64,000 bases of DNA from Altererythrobacter sp. (GCA_031178065.1 JAPSJS010000004.1:1-64000), one strand, 5' to 3'; positions 42,100 to 51,269 are shown, numbered from the stretch's first letter. Numbers and translations are program-made. Notes: a model not told the origin generated them from the letters alone.

Positions 42100-44390
42100 C
42101 AGAAGCGCGCCGTAAGCCGGGCGTAATAGGCCCGGCCGTTGAGCCCGATCGGCGTCTCCTCGCCGGTCGGGAAGCTGCCGCCGGTGGCGCCGATCGCGAG
42201 GTCCTGTCCGGCGATCTCGTCGGGCCGCGCATCGAACAGGTTCTGCACGCCAAGCACGAACCGGATGCCGTCCGCCAGCGCATAGCCGGCGGCAAGGTCG
42301 ACCACCTCCTTGCCGCCAAAGGTCTGCGCTCCGATCAGTGGCGCGGACGTGTAGGTTCCGAATGCCGCCACATTGGCGCGGACGTCGAATGGTCCATGCT
42401 CCAGGCTCGCTTGCGCGGTGAACTTGCCGCGCGGCTGCGCATCGGTGAGGAACAGGATCGACTTGTCGCTCAGCAGTGGCAGCGAGGGCAGCACCGGATT
42501 GGCACGCAAGGTGTCGAGTTCCGACTTGAACCAGCCATAGCCGAGCTGGAGCGAGCCGCGCGTCTCTGCGCCGAGGCTCCCCTGCCAGCGCGCGGTGACT
42601 TCGATGCCGCGTGTCGAGGTATCGACCGCGTTCGTAAAGAAACGCACCTGCTGATATCCGGTGATCCCCGCATCATTCAGGATCGCCTGGACTGCGGCGC
42701 CGCCCAGCTGCTCGCTCAGCGCGATCCGATCACGAATGCGGATGCGGAACCAGTCGGCGGTGAAGGCGAAGCCATCGAACGGCCCGAACACCAACCCGAC
42801 CGTTGTGTTGCGCGAACGCTCGGGCTTGAGGTCGCTGGCGCCCAGTGCGCGCGCCACCGGGTGTGCGACCGGAAGCGTGCCGACGGTGACGAGCTGGCCC
42901 TGGCTTGTCGCGCCCTGGATCGCGCTGAAATATTGTTGCTGGAGCGACGGCGCTTTGAAGCCCGTACCGATCGTGCCGCGCAGCGCCACGCCGTCCGCTG
43001 CATCGAATCGCGCGGTCGCGCGCCAGGTCGTCTCGCCGCCGAAGTCGTCGTAATGGTCGTGACGCACCGCGCCGCCGAGCAGCAGCGTTTCGACCGGCCG
43101 CAATTCGACATCGAGATAGGCGGCATAGGCGTCGCGTTTCTCGTCGGTCGGGTTGCTCGGGTTGAAGCCGGCAAAGCCGTCGGCGCCGAGCCCGAAATAG
43201 GCCTGCGGCTCACCGCTGCGGATGCTGTAGCGCTCGCTGCGATACTGGCCGCCCGCCGCGATGTTGCCGCCCGCCAGGAGGCCTTCAATCGGCAGCGAAA
43301 GGGCAAGGTCGCCGACATGCTGGCCGTAGGTCACGCCGCCAGAATCGAAGCTGGTCGGGCTCTCCAGGCCGAGCGATATATTGGCGGTGTCGTGGACGCG
43401 GAAGTCCGCCTGATTCTCGCCATAGCCGTAGCTCAGATTGGCGCGCAGCCGGCCGAACTCCGTCCTGATGCCAACGGTCCCGCCGAAGTCCCAGATGCGC
43501 GGCTCGATGATCGGCAGGAAGCCGTCGGGATAGAGCGGGGAGAAACCCGGCACGCGGAACCCCGCGGCATTGTTGGAGATCTTCCGCGTAACCGCGCCAA
43601 ATGCATAGAGCTCGGCCCTGCCTAGCGGCAGCCCGGCATCGAACGCGAAATTGGCGACACGCGCTTCGGGATCACCGATGCGGTAGGTGACGCGATCGAA
43701 ACGCTGATCGACGAAGGCGCGATTGGTCGCCTCCTGCCCGCGCGCGAGCGCAGTCAGGGTCAAATGGCCTCCATTGCCCAGGCCCAATCCCGCGCTGGCT
43801 GTCACCATCCCGTTCAGCCCGTCGCCTTCTTCGGTGATGCCGGCCAGCAATTCGCCGTAGCCGCCCGACGCGTTCGATTTCAGGATGATGTTGACGACCC
43901 CCGCGATCGCATCCGAACCATATTGCGCTGCCGCCCCGTCGCGCAGCACTTCGATCCGTTCGATCGCGCTTTGCGGGATGGTGTCGAGGTCGACACCTGC
44001 CGATCCGCGGCCGATACTGTTGTTGACGTTGAGCACTGCGTTCGCATGCCAACGCTTGCCGTTGACGAGCACCAACGTCTGGTCCGGCGAGAGGCCGCGC
44101 AACGTGACCGGCCGGGTGTTGGCCGCGGTCGCGGTCGTTGCGGCGCGTGCGAAGTTCACGCCCGGCTCGAGGAAATTGAGCGCGCGGCCGAGATCCGGAT
44201 AGCCGCTCTCCAGAACTTCATCGCCTTCTACGACGTCAACGGGTGCCGACGATTCCAGCGCCGTTCGCCCCTCCGTGCGTGTGCCGGTCACGACAATTTC
44301 GCTGTCGCTCATTGGGTCAGGGCGCGCGTCCTGCGCATGTACTTCGCATGCCGAAAGAGCGGCGGTGGTGAGCAGCAGTGCGCGAATCAT
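42099..44390 (-). CDS. TonB-dependent receptor co-transcribed with PhoD
   Basis: A 763-residue outer-membrane receptor: signal peptide (MIRALLLTTAALSACEVHAQ), TonB-box/plug start (EIVVTGTRTEGRTALESSAP), plug motifs VTLRGLSPDQTLVLVNGKRW and AIERIEVLRDGAAAQYGSDA, then a 22-strand-type barrel ending RAYYARLTARF. The VNGKRWH form is common in receptors for phosphorylated or sugar compounds, but that is not diagnostic. The one-base overlap with phoD suggests uptake of an organophosphate or phytate-like compound processed by the phosphatase; that is inference. The 285 bases upstream show no clear operator. Confidence 0.92.
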   Translation of the reverse strand: MIRALLLTTAALSACEVHAQDARPDPMSDSEIVVTGTRTEGRTALESSAPVDVVEGDEVLESGYPDLGRALNFLEPGVNFARAATTATAANTRPVTLRGLSPDQTLVLVNGKRWHANAVLNVNNSIGRGSAGVDLDTIPQSAIERIEVLRDGAAAQYGSDAIAGVVNIILKSNASGGYGELLAGITEEGDGLNGMVTASAGLGLGNGGHLTLTALARGQEATNRAFVDQRFDRVTYRIGDPEARVANFAFDAGLPLGRAELYAFGAVTRKISNNAAGFRVPGFSPLYPDGFLPIIEPRIWDFGGTVGIRTEFGRLRANLSYGYGENQADFRVHDTANISLGLESPTSFDSGGVTYGQHVGDLALSLPIEGLLAGGNIAAGGQYRSERYSIRSGEPQAYFGLGADGFAGFNPSNPTDEKRDAYAAYLDVELRPVETLLLGGAVRHDHYDDFGGETTWRATARFDAADGVALRGTIGTGFKAPSLQQQYFSAIQGATSQGQLVTVGTLPVAHPVARALGASDLKPERSRNTTVGLVFGPFDGFAFTADWFRIRIRDRIALSEQLGGAAVQAILNDAGITGYQQVRFFTNAVDTSTRGIEVTARWQGSLGAETRGSLQLGYGWFKSELDTLRANPVLPSLPLLSDKSILFLTDAQPRGKFTAQASLEHGPFDVRANVAAFGTYTSAPLIGAQTFGGKEVVDLAAGYALADGIRFVLGVQNLFDARPDEIAGQDLAIGATGGSFPTGEETPIGLNGRAYYARLTARF

Positions 44391-44675
44391 GGACGTCCCC
44401 GATGTGCTATGTCGGAGGCGCCGTTAGCTGCGGCCCCGCGGGCAGCGGTATCGCTGTATCGGCGACACCTGTTGCGGGATGAACAACAGGGCAGGCCTTG
44501 CCCGGCAGATCAGCAAATGCACACTCGGGATCACGCGGTTCGCGAGCCGGGTCCGAGGCGCGCGGGAGTGGCACGCTTCGCCGGCCTGTATTATACGGGC
44601 GCTCGATCGGCGTTTCGTTGACTCGGCAGACCCTGCGCTTGCGGCCGCCGTTTGGCGCGATCAACCAGTTGCTCG

Positions 44676-44910
44676 TTGCTGGCGGACAAGGGTTATGACG
44701 GCGACCGCTTCCGCGAAAGCCTGTTGATCCGAGGTATCCTGCCCGGTCATCTCGCCTCGCTCTAACCGCAAGGTGCCCGAGCATCCCGACTACCGCCGCT
44801 ATGAGGATCGCAACCGCATCAAGCGCATGTTCGGCAAGTTGAAGCAGCAGCGCCGCATCGCCACCCGCTAAGACAATCCTCTCCTTCGACAGTTCTCTCA
44901 ACCTCGCCCC
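44676..44910 (+). pseudogene. IS5-family transposase fragment, broken
   Basis: Reads LLADKGYDGDRFRESLLIRG, then after a one-base shift SPRSNRKVPEHPDYRRYEDR, RNRIKRMFGKLKQQRRIATR, then an in-frame stop where YDKTIL would be expected. These are the last two catalytic regions (D and E) of an IS5-type transposase. The N-terminal half is missing. Two inactivating changes and no terminal repeats show it is an old relic, different from the intact element at 21184. Confidence 0.75.
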
Positions 44911-45064
44911 AATGGAAAGTGTCTCACCTGAGTCGGTCTCGTTGCTTCCCAGCGATGCTAGGAAAAGCGCATGTCTAATGTGGGGTAAAATGTGGGGCTT
45001 CCAGACGCCGGATCAAAAAATGAGTCTTTATAACAAACTGTTACAATAGTTCTTGGCAGTCCTC

Positions 45065-45075
45065 CCGCTCCGCCA
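45065..45075 (+). other. 3' end of a tRNA-Ser (possible attachment site)
   Basis: CCGCTCCGCCA equals the 3' acceptor strand, discriminator base and CCA of a tRNA-Ser whose 5' strand would be GGAGCGG. No such 5' strand or arms precede it. Isolated tRNA ends of this kind are typical of attachment sites left by integrated elements. Short, so tentative. Confidence 0.35.
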
Positions 45076-45150
45076 CCCGTTTTGCGGCACAGCCGCTTCG
45101 GCTTCCTGAAAAGCTTCAGCCAAGGTCGCGATCCTACCGACCGAGCTGCG

Positions 45151-46404
45151 TTACTCGTTCCCCGCCGACGCGGGGCGTCCGAGGAGCAGGCGGGCCTGTG
45201 TGCCCCAGCCGCCTATGAAGAGGTCGTCGGCGCCGTCGCCGTTCACATCGCCTACGGCCATGCTCCAGCTTCGGCCGACGGTCGTGCTCGGGATGGTGGC
45301 GGCCGTGGCGTCGCGAAACCGACCCTGGCCGTCGTTGGCATAGGCGCGGACCTGGAGGGGGGCGAAGCCGGGCACCGCGATGGCACCGACGATCAGGTCG
45401 GGATGGCCGTCGCCGTTAAAATCCATGACAGCGCCGCCCCAGCTGGAGAAGCGGTTGGGCGGCAGGCGCTCGGCCGTTTCATCGACGAAGCGCCCGGATT
45501 CGTCCTGCACCAGCAGCCGTGCCTGCGGGTCCTTTTCCCAGTCCCCGGCATTGCTGGTGAGATTGAGCAGCAGGAGGTCGCGCCTTCCGTCGCCATTGGC
45601 ATCGAACACGTGGACCTCGCGCGTCTCGAGCGGCGTGACCTGATCGAGCCTGGCAGATGCCTCTGCGAAACGGCCCGTGCCGTCGTTGACGAGCAGCCGT
45701 GTCGGGGGCGCTTCGGTCGCAACTGCCATATCGAGATCGCCATCGCCGTCCAAGTCGGCGAGTGCGACGCCCTGCGCCCTGTTGCCGACCGTTGGCAAAT
45801 GCGTCACGGTGCGATCCTCGAACCAGCCCGGCCGGCGCGGATCGTTCAGCCAGAGAAAGTTGCGGCCCCCTTCCTCCTCGCCCGAATTGCCGACGACGAT
45901 ATCGGGCAGGCCGTCGCCGTCGACGTCGCCCACTGCCAGTCCGTTGCCTTCGCTCCTCGCCGGCAGCCGGTCGCTCGCGTCGACGAATCGCCCGTCGCCG
46001 CGGCCGAGGAACAACTGGTGTGTCCGGTCGTCCTCGGCGACGAAGATCACGTCCATATGGCCGTCGCGGTCGAAATCGGCCGCGCGCACGTGTTCGGTGT
46101 CGTGCGGGCGCTGACCGAAGGCGCCCTCGCGCCAGGCGAAGCGGCCATGCCCATCGTTGAGGTAGATCCGATTCACGTCACCCTCGACCGCGAGCGCCGC
46201 ATCGAGATCGCCGTCGCCATCGTAATCGGCGAGCGCGATATCGAGGGCATGTAACTCGGGCGCCTGCGGCAGATGGGTCGCGGTTACGTCGCGCAGGGTG
46301 GTCGGTGGGCCGTCCGCCGGTGCCTGCGCCTGGCACGCTCCGGCGACCAGGAGCGCGGCGGTCCAGAGCAGCGGACGATAGCGGCCGTTTGTCTGTGCGC
46401 CCAT
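45151..46404 (-). CDS. Exported FG-GAP / VCBS repeat protein
   Basis: A 417-residue protein with a signal sequence ending at a Cys (ALLVAGACQAQ), possibly a lipoprotein, then about seven beta-propeller blades. Each carries a calcium-binding D-x-D-x-D-G-x-x-D loop: DYDGDGDLD, DFDRDGHMD, DVDGDGLPD, DLDGDGDLD, DANGDGRRD, DFNGDGHPD, DVNGDGADD. Such propellers bind proteins or glycans outside the cytoplasm. It is the last gene of the 3-keto-glycoside operon (13 bases after the GMC gene), so a scaffold or binding role there is possible but unproven. Confidence 0.85.
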   Translation of the reverse strand: MGAQTNGRYRPLLWTAALLVAGACQAQAPADGPPTTLRDVTATHLPQAPELHALDIALADYDGDGDLDAALAVEGDVNRIYLNDGHGRFAWREGAFGQRPHDTEHVRAADFDRDGHMDVIFVAEDDRTHQLFLGRGDGRFVDASDRLPARSEGNGLAVGDVDGDGLPDIVVGNSGEEEGGRNFLWLNDPRRPGWFEDRTVTHLPTVGNRAQGVALADLDGDGDLDMAVATEAPPTRLLVNDGTGRFAEASARLDQVTPLETREVHVFDANGDGRRDLLLLNLTSNAGDWEKDPQARLLVQDESGRFVDETAERLPPNRFSSWGGAVMDFNGDGHPDLIVGAIAVPGFAPLQVRAYANDGQGRFRDATAATIPSTTVGRSWSMAVGDVNGDGADDLFIGGWGTQARLLLGRPASAGNE

Positions 46405-46417
46405 GACCTGTCTACCG

Positions 46418-48100
46418 TTAGATCGCGCCCGCCTTTAACTGCTTGACCGCGTAGTCGGCCGCACGGGCGGTGAGCGCCATGAAGGTCAGCGACGGGTTCA
46501 CGCAGGAGATCGAGGCCATCTGCGCACCGTCGGTCACGAAGAGGTTGGCCGCGTCGTGCGCCTGGCTCCACTTGTTGAGGACCGACTGGCGGGGGTCGGC
46601 GCCCATGCGTGCGCCGCCCATCTCGTGGATCGCATCGCCGGGAACGTGCTCCCGGCGATTGCTCGTTACGTTCGTCAGGCCGGCGGCACGCAGCATCCTT
46701 TCGCCCTCGGTTTGCGCGTCGCTCATCATCTTGAGCTCATTGTCGCGGAAGGTCACGTTGAAGCGCATCTGGGGAATCCCGAAGCGGTCGACCTTGTCCG
46801 GGTGGAGCGAGACGTGGTTGTCCTCGTAAGGCAGGCATTCGCCGAACGCGCCCATGCCGAACTTCCACGGGCCGTAGCCGCGCATGCCGTGCTTCATCGA
46901 AGCGCCGAAGCCCTCGGGCGGCAGCGGGCTGCGATAGGCGCTGCCCTGATAGCCGTAGCCGCGCAGGAAGCCGATCCCTTCCTCGCCCCCGACATTGCGG
47001 AACCGCGGGATGTAGACCCCGCCCGGACGCCGGCCGTATTCGATGTATTCGGTCATGCCTGCGATATCGCCCGAGATGTCGACCCGGAAGATGTGGTCCA
47101 TGACATAGCGGCCGAGCGTGCCACTGTTGTCGAAGTGGCTGCGGCCGGTGCCGGGGATGCGCGAGTTCATAAGGATCTGCGTCGAGGCCATCGCCGAGGC
47201 GCAGAGGAAGACCAGCCGCGCCGGGATGATCTCCGCCTGCTTCGTGTTCGCGTCCACCACGCGCACGCCGGTGACTCGCTTGGTCGCCGGATCGTACTCG
47301 AGGTTGCTGACCACCGCGTCCGAACGCAGCGTCAGCAGCCCCGTTGCCCGCGCCGCAGGGAGCGTCACCGCCTGAGTCGAGAAATAGGCGCCGAACGAGC
47401 AGCCGCGGCCGCACTGGGCGCGGAACTGGCACTTGCTGCGGCCCTGCTCCGGCTTGTCCTCCGTCATGTTGGAGAGACGCGTGTGGATCAGCTTGCGCCC
47501 CGGCGAGGACGCCTCGAGCCGTTCCTTCACCCACTTTTCCGCGACATTCATCGGGATCGGCGGCTGGAACTGGCTGTCGGGCAGTTGCGGCAGGTTCTCG
47601 CGCGAGCCCGAGACGCCGACGTAGTTCTCGACATAGTCGTACCAGGGCGCGAGGTCGTCATAGCCGATCGGCCATTCGCCGCCGATGTTCTCGCGCTTGT
47701 TCGCCTCGAAGTCCTCGGGCCCCCAGCGGAACGACCAGCGGCCCCAGATAAGAGACTTGCCGCCGACCGCGCCGGGGCGGATCCAGTAGAACTTCTCGCC
47801 CTCGTCGTAGGCGTAGGGGTTGAGGCGGTCGTTGTTGTAGAACTTCTGGTTGCTGGGCGAGACATAGCCGTGCGTGGCGATGAAGTAGTCGCTCTTCACC
47901 AGCGGCCTGGGCATCATGTTGCGCGCCGGAATCTCGTAGGGCGGGGCGCCGTCGTAGGTATAGTCCGCGCCATGCTCGACCATCACGCCGCGGTCGAGCA
48001 TCAGCACGCGCAGCCCTTTCTCGGTGAGCTCCTTCGCGGCCCAGCCGCCGCTGACGCCCGAGCCGATGACGATTGCGTCGAATTGGTCCGTCGCTGCCAT
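46418..48100 (-). CDS. GMC oxidoreductase, likely glycoside 3-dehydrogenase large subunit
   Basis: A 560-residue FAD enzyme of the GMC family: FAD-binding IVIGSGVSGGWAAKELTEKG at the N-terminus, GGKSLIWGRWSFRW, a cysteine cluster CQFRAQCGRGCSFG, and the C-terminal EMGGARMGADPRQSVLNKW and VNPSLTFMALTARAADY. It lacks its own signal but is encoded next to a Tat-signalled gluconate-2-dehydrogenase subunit-3-like protein, the usual way such large subunits are carried out folded. With the cytochrome c at 53682 it matches the three-part glucoside 3-dehydrogenase that makes 3-keto sugars. Gluconate or sorbitol-type dehydrogenase is the alternative. Confidence 0.88.
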   Translation of the reverse strand: MAATDQFDAIVIGSGVSGGWAAKELTEKGLRVLMLDRGVMVEHGADYTYDGAPPYEIPARNMMPRPLVKSDYFIATHGYVSPSNQKFYNNDRLNPYAYDEGEKFYWIRPGAVGGKSLIWGRWSFRWGPEDFEANKRENIGGEWPIGYDDLAPWYDYVENYVGVSGSRENLPQLPDSQFQPPIPMNVAEKWVKERLEASSPGRKLIHTRLSNMTEDKPEQGRSKCQFRAQCGRGCSFGAYFSTQAVTLPAARATGLLTLRSDAVVSNLEYDPATKRVTGVRVVDANTKQAEIIPARLVFLCASAMASTQILMNSRIPGTGRSHFDNSGTLGRYVMDHIFRVDISGDIAGMTEYIEYGRRPGGVYIPRFRNVGGEEGIGFLRGYGYQGSAYRSPLPPEGFGASMKHGMRGYGPWKFGMGAFGECLPYEDNHVSLHPDKVDRFGIPQMRFNVTFRDNELKMMSDAQTEGERMLRAAGLTNVTSNRREHVPGDAIHEMGGARMGADPRQSVLNKWSQAHDAANLFVTDGAQMASISCVNPSLTFMALTARAADYAVKQLKAGAI

Positions 48101-48125
48101 GAGAAATGTTCCTTGCGTAATCGGT

Positions 48126-48968
48126 TCAGGCGCCGAGGCGGCTCAGCGTGGTGAAACTGGTGGTGATGTCCGGCAGGTAGGGCGCCGGCGACTGATCGTT
48201 CTCGACGTAGAGATGCTGGACGCCCGCGACATCGTTCAGCGTGAAGATGTCGGCGAAGTCGATCACGCCCTTGCCGACGCTGGTCATCGCGCCGTCGGCG
48301 GTCATGTCCTTCACGTGATAGGCGTAGATCCGGCCGGGCAGGCGGCGGATCAGCGCCTTGGCGTCCTGCCCCGCGGTGATCGCCCAGAACAGGTCGAGCT
48401 CGATGCCGACGAGCTCGGGATCGCCCTCGGCTACCAGGACGTCGAACAGGGTCCGGTCGCCGTCCTTATGCGTGAACTCGAAATCGTGGTTGTGATAGGC
48501 GAAGGCCAGGCCCGCCGTCTTGAGCCGTTCGGCGAACCGGTTGAAGTCTGCGACCGCGCCGCGCCAGGCGGCGGCTTCGAGAAACTTCTCCTCCATCCAC
48601 GGGACGATGATCGTGTTGGCACCGAGCGTGCGGGCCATGGCCACCGTCTCATCGAACTTGCCGGCGAGCGCATCGTAACCGACGTGGATCGACGGGGCGG
48701 TGAGGCCGAGGCGGTCCATCGCCTTGCGCAGCGCGGAGTGGTCCATCGCCTCGTACCCCCCGCCGCCATATTCGACCTCGCGGTAGCCGATCGCCGCCAC
48801 CTTCTCGAGCGTGCCGATCGGATCGGGCGCGAACAGCTCGCGCACGGTGTAGAGCTGGAGGCCGATTTTCCGTCCCGCCGGGGCGCCCCGGGCGACGAGT
48901 GGGCCGGCGGCGAAGACGGCTGCGAGAGCCGCGCTGCCGGCGAGCATCTGCCGTCTGCTCGCCCTCAT
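48126..48968 (-). CDS. Tat-exported sugar isomerase/epimerase-like TIM barrel
   Basis: A 280-residue xylose-isomerase-like TIM-barrel protein with a twin-arginine signal (MRASRRQMLAGSAALAAVFA). Motifs: KIGLQLYTVRELF, YREVEYGGGG, FAYHNHDFEF (metal ligands), ELDLFWAI and YAYHVKDMT. It overlaps the preceding gene (48965-49522) by 4 bases. Periplasmic proteins of this family are found with 3-keto-glycoside enzymes and have been implicated in eliminating or epimerising the keto sugar; the exact reaction here is not known. A paralogue is at 4210-5106. Confidence 0.88.
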   Translation of the reverse strand: MRASRRQMLAGSAALAAVFAAGPLVARGAPAGRKIGLQLYTVRELFAPDPIGTLEKVAAIGYREVEYGGGGYEAMDHSALRKAMDRLGLTAPSIHVGYDALAGKFDETVAMARTLGANTIIVPWMEEKFLEAAAWRGAVADFNRFAERLKTAGLAFAYHNHDFEFTHKDGDRTLFDVLVAEGDPELVGIELDLFWAITAGQDAKALIRRLPGRIYAYHVKDMTADGAMTSVGKGVIDFADIFTLNDVAGVQHLYVENDQSPAPYLPDITTSFTTLSRLGA

Positions 48969-49522
48969 GACGAAAAGACCTTGGTGACGTTGGCGTAAGG
49001 GTAGGCGCCGTCGTATTTGCCGGGGACGGGGAGGTATTCGCGCTCCTGCGTGATACCGATCTCCGACGTGTAGTAGCCGGTGATGACGAGCTGGCGGAAC
49101 TTGTCGAAGAAGTCCGCCCCGCCGGGAAGCTGATCGTTCATCGCCAGGGTCAACAGCGCGTCCTGCTGCTCGGGCGTGGCGTCAGCCGCGGCGACCTTGT
49201 AGTCGCGCCGGCTGCGCGCCTCGATCGCGTCGAGCCCGGCGAGGATCGGCTGCTTGTCCTCGGGCCGGGCCCAATCGGCGAGCAGCTTCTCGATGAACTG
49301 CGGCACTTCCGCTGCGATTGCACCCGGCGTGTCGGTGGTGGGGATCACCCGGTCGCTCAGCGCACTCACCAGCACGCGCTGCCCGGCGGTGAAGACGGCG
49401 CTGCTCGGCGGGCCGGTATCGATCACCGCGACTTGGACCGAGGCCGCGCGCGCGATCGGCGCGAACAGCGTGGCTCCGAACATGGCGACGATGCCCGCAA
49501 GGGCGTCTCTGCGATCGATCAC
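48965..49522 (-). CDS. Gluconate 2-dehydrogenase subunit 3-like protein (Tat)
   Basis: A 185-residue small subunit of the Gluconate_2-dh3 family. It starts MIDRRDALAGIVAMFGATLF, a twin-arginine signal, then the family core VLVSALSDRVIPTTDTPGAI, IEARSRRDYK and a C-terminal YYTSEIGITQEREYLPVPG. It partners a GMC dehydrogenase (46418) and carries it through the Tat system. 4-base overlaps with both neighbours imply coupled translation. Confidence 0.9.
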   Translation of the reverse strand: MIDRRDALAGIVAMFGATLFAPIARAASVQVAVIDTGPPSSAVFTAGQRVLVSALSDRVIPTTDTPGAIAAEVPQFIEKLLADWARPEDKQPILAGLDAIEARSRRDYKVAAADATPEQQDALLTLAMNDQLPGGADFFDKFRQLVITGYYTSEIGITQEREYLPVPGKYDGAYPYANVTKVFSS

Positions 49523-50361
49523 TGGTGGTCTCCCATCGCGTCATGGCTCAGCGCTGCCTCGGACAGCGGCCGGACCCAGATATTGCGGAACGATACCGGC
49601 GAATCATGATCCTGAAGCTGGATCGGCGCGGCATCGGCATGCGCTTCGTACTTTCCGACATCGCGCCATATGGTCGAGCCGAGGAACGGCTGGCGGTTCT
49701 GCACCAGCACGCCGTTCAGGAACACGGTGACGTAGGCGGGCCGCTCGACCGACCCGTCGGCAGCGAAGTGCGGCCGTTCGAAGACGATGTCGTAGCTCTG
49801 CCATTCGCCCGGCTTGCGCGAGGCGTTCACCAGCGGCGGCTTCCATCCGTAGATCGCGCCCACGGTACCGTCGGCGTAGGTCGGATTGTCGTAGCCGTCG
49901 AGGATCTGGACCTCGTAGCGTTCCATGAACCACACGCCGCTGTTGCCCCGGTCCTGCGAGTTCTTCTGCGGAGGGTTGGGGGAGCGGAATTCGAGGTGGA
50001 GCTGAACGTCGCCGAAGCTCTGCTTGCTGACGAGCGTGCTCGCCTCCTCCCCCTCTTCGCGTGCGGGCACGGTCATCACGCCGTTTGCGAGATGCCACGG
50101 TTGGCCGGTCGGCTCCCACGCGTCGAGCGAGCTGCCGTCGAACAGCACAATCGCGTCGGACGGCGGCGCGCCCGGCGTGGCGCCCGGCGTCACGACGTCG
50201 GGGTGGGGCCGGTCGGCGTCATGCACCTTCCACTTGCCGTCGGGCAGCAGCGGCGTGTCGCGAAAGCCCGGTTTGTCCTGCGCCATGACGGCGCCTCCCG
50301 CCAATGTCGCGACAGCGATCGCCGTCGCCATATTGAAATGCCTCACTCGTTTCCTCCTCAT
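49519..50361 (-). CDS. DUF1080 / 3-keto-disaccharide hydrolase-domain protein
   Basis: A 280-residue exported protein (signal MATAIAVATLAGGAVMAQ after a short charged start). The concanavalin-like DUF1080 domain is complete: VLFDGSSLDAWEPTGQPWHL, RGNSGVWFMERYEVQILDGY, GEWQSYDIVFERP and the ending PIQLQDHDSPVSFRNIWVRP. The Pfam name for this domain is 3-keto-disaccharide hydrolase, reflecting members that cleave 3-keto-glycosides. Its place beside a GMC/subunit-3/cytochrome set supports that role. Overlaps both neighbours by 4 bases. Confidence 0.88.
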   Translation of the reverse strand: MRRKRVRHFNMATAIAVATLAGGAVMAQDKPGFRDTPLLPDGKWKVHDADRPHPDVVTPGATPGAPPSDAIVLFDGSSLDAWEPTGQPWHLANGVMTVPAREEGEEASTLVSKQSFGDVQLHLEFRSPNPPQKNSQDRGNSGVWFMERYEVQILDGYDNPTYADGTVGAIYGWKPPLVNASRKPGEWQSYDIVFERPHFAADGSVERPAYVTVFLNGVLVQNRQPFLGSTIWRDVGKYEAHADAAPIQLQDHDSPVSFRNIWVRPLSEAALSHDAMGDHQ

Positions 50362-51269
50362 GCCGCGTCGATCGCTCGGTAGGCGGCGACCAGCCGCTCC
50401 TCCCCCGCGCGGCCTTCGATCGAATTGCCGTGTTCCATGCCAATCACGCCCGCGAACCTCTTCGCGCGCAGCCAGCGGACGACGTTGCGATAGTTGATCT
50501 CGCCGGTGCCGGGCTCGTTGCGCCCCGGATTGTCGCCGAACTGAATGTAGCCGATCTCGTCCCAGCAGGTCGCCATCGTGTTGATCAGATTCCCGGCTTG
50601 GATCTGCTCGTGGTAGAGATCGGCGAGGACCTTCACTGCCGGGCTATCCGTGCCTCTGGCGACGGCGAAGCCCTGCGGAATGGTCCGCAGGAACACGCCC
50701 GGGTGGTTCACCAGCGTGTTCAGTGGCTCCATCACCATGACGAGCCCGTGCGGCTCGACGATCTCGGCCGCGCGGCGCATGGTGTCGACGATCCGGCCGG
50801 TCTGAATCTCCACCGGCAGCTTGCGTTCGAGGAAGCCGGGGACGACCGTCATCCACTTCGCATTGAGCCGCTTCGCAACATCTACCGACACGCGGATGTC
50901 GGCGAGGAAGGCCTGCCGGTCGCTATCGTCGTCGGCGCCGAGGACCGGGCGGAAATCGCTCCACCGGGGCATGCTCGCGACGAACACGCCCATGGTCATG
51001 CCGCGCTGCTGCAGCGCGCGCGCCATAGCGGTCTGTTCGGCGACCGAACGGCCCGCCGCCTCGTTGTCTTCCCAGGCGGTGAAGCCCATATCGGCCGCAT
51101 AGGCGATCTGCTCGAGCCGGTTGCCGCGGCTCTTGAAGCTCCCTTCATGCGGCGCGTAGCCGAGCGAGAACCGAGCAGCGTTTTGCGCCGAGGCGCCACT
51201 GCCCATTGTTGCCGCGGCCGCGGCCGTGGCTGCACTACCGACCAGCACCGTGCGGCGCGACAGGCTCAC
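50358..51269 (-). CDS. Tat-exported hydroxypyruvate isomerase-like TIM barrel
   Basis: A 303-residue protein with twin-arginine signal MSLSRRTVLVGSAATAAAAA and an AP_endonuc_2 TIM barrel closest to the hydroxypyruvate-isomerase group (LGYAPHEGSFKSRGNRLEQI, MTVVPGFLERKLPVE, VMVMEPLNTLVNHPG, IQFGDNPGRNEPGTGEINYR, IGMEHGNS). The glutamates and histidines expected to bind metal are present. It is the second exported isomerase-like protein of the operon and probably handles an oxidised sugar in the periplasm. Reaction unproven. Confidence 0.87.
   Translation of the reverse strand: MSLSRRTVLVGSAATAAAAATMGSGASAQNAARFSLGYAPHEGSFKSRGNRLEQIAYAADMGFTAWEDNEAAGRSVAEQTAMARALQQRGMTMGVFVASMPRWSDFRPVLGADDDSDRQAFLADIRVSVDVAKRLNAKWMTVVPGFLERKLPVEIQTGRIVDTMRRAAEIVEPHGLVMVMEPLNTLVNHPGVFLRTIPQGFAVARGTDSPAVKVLADLYHEQIQAGNLINTMATCWDEIGYIQFGDNPGRNEPGTGEINYRNVVRWLRAKRFAGVIGMEHGNSIEGRAGEERLVAAYRAIDAA

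Larger units (their letters stand above)
44391..45150. other. Gene-free junction with mobile-DNA remnants
   Basis: A 760-base gap without an intact gene. It holds a decayed IS5-type transposase fragment (44676-44910), the sequence TGTGGGGTAAAATGTGGGGC near 44980, a low-GC stretch, and the 3' end of a tRNA-Ser-like sequence (45065-45075). Nothing recognisable was found in 44391-44675. The mixture suggests an old integration or excision site. Confidence 0.5.

Noticed and set aside
41976..43625. A 549-codon plus-strand frame opposite PhoD and the TonB receptor
   Set aside because: Shadow of two convincing genes; composition typical of antisense frames.
44407..44901. A 164-codon minus-strand frame
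   Set aside because: Antisense to the transposase relic and without a recognisable domain or ribosome site.
46556..48154. A 532-codon plus-strand open frame opposite the GMC oxidoreductase
   Set aside because: The GMC frame has all FAD-binding and C-terminal motifs; the antisense frame has none.
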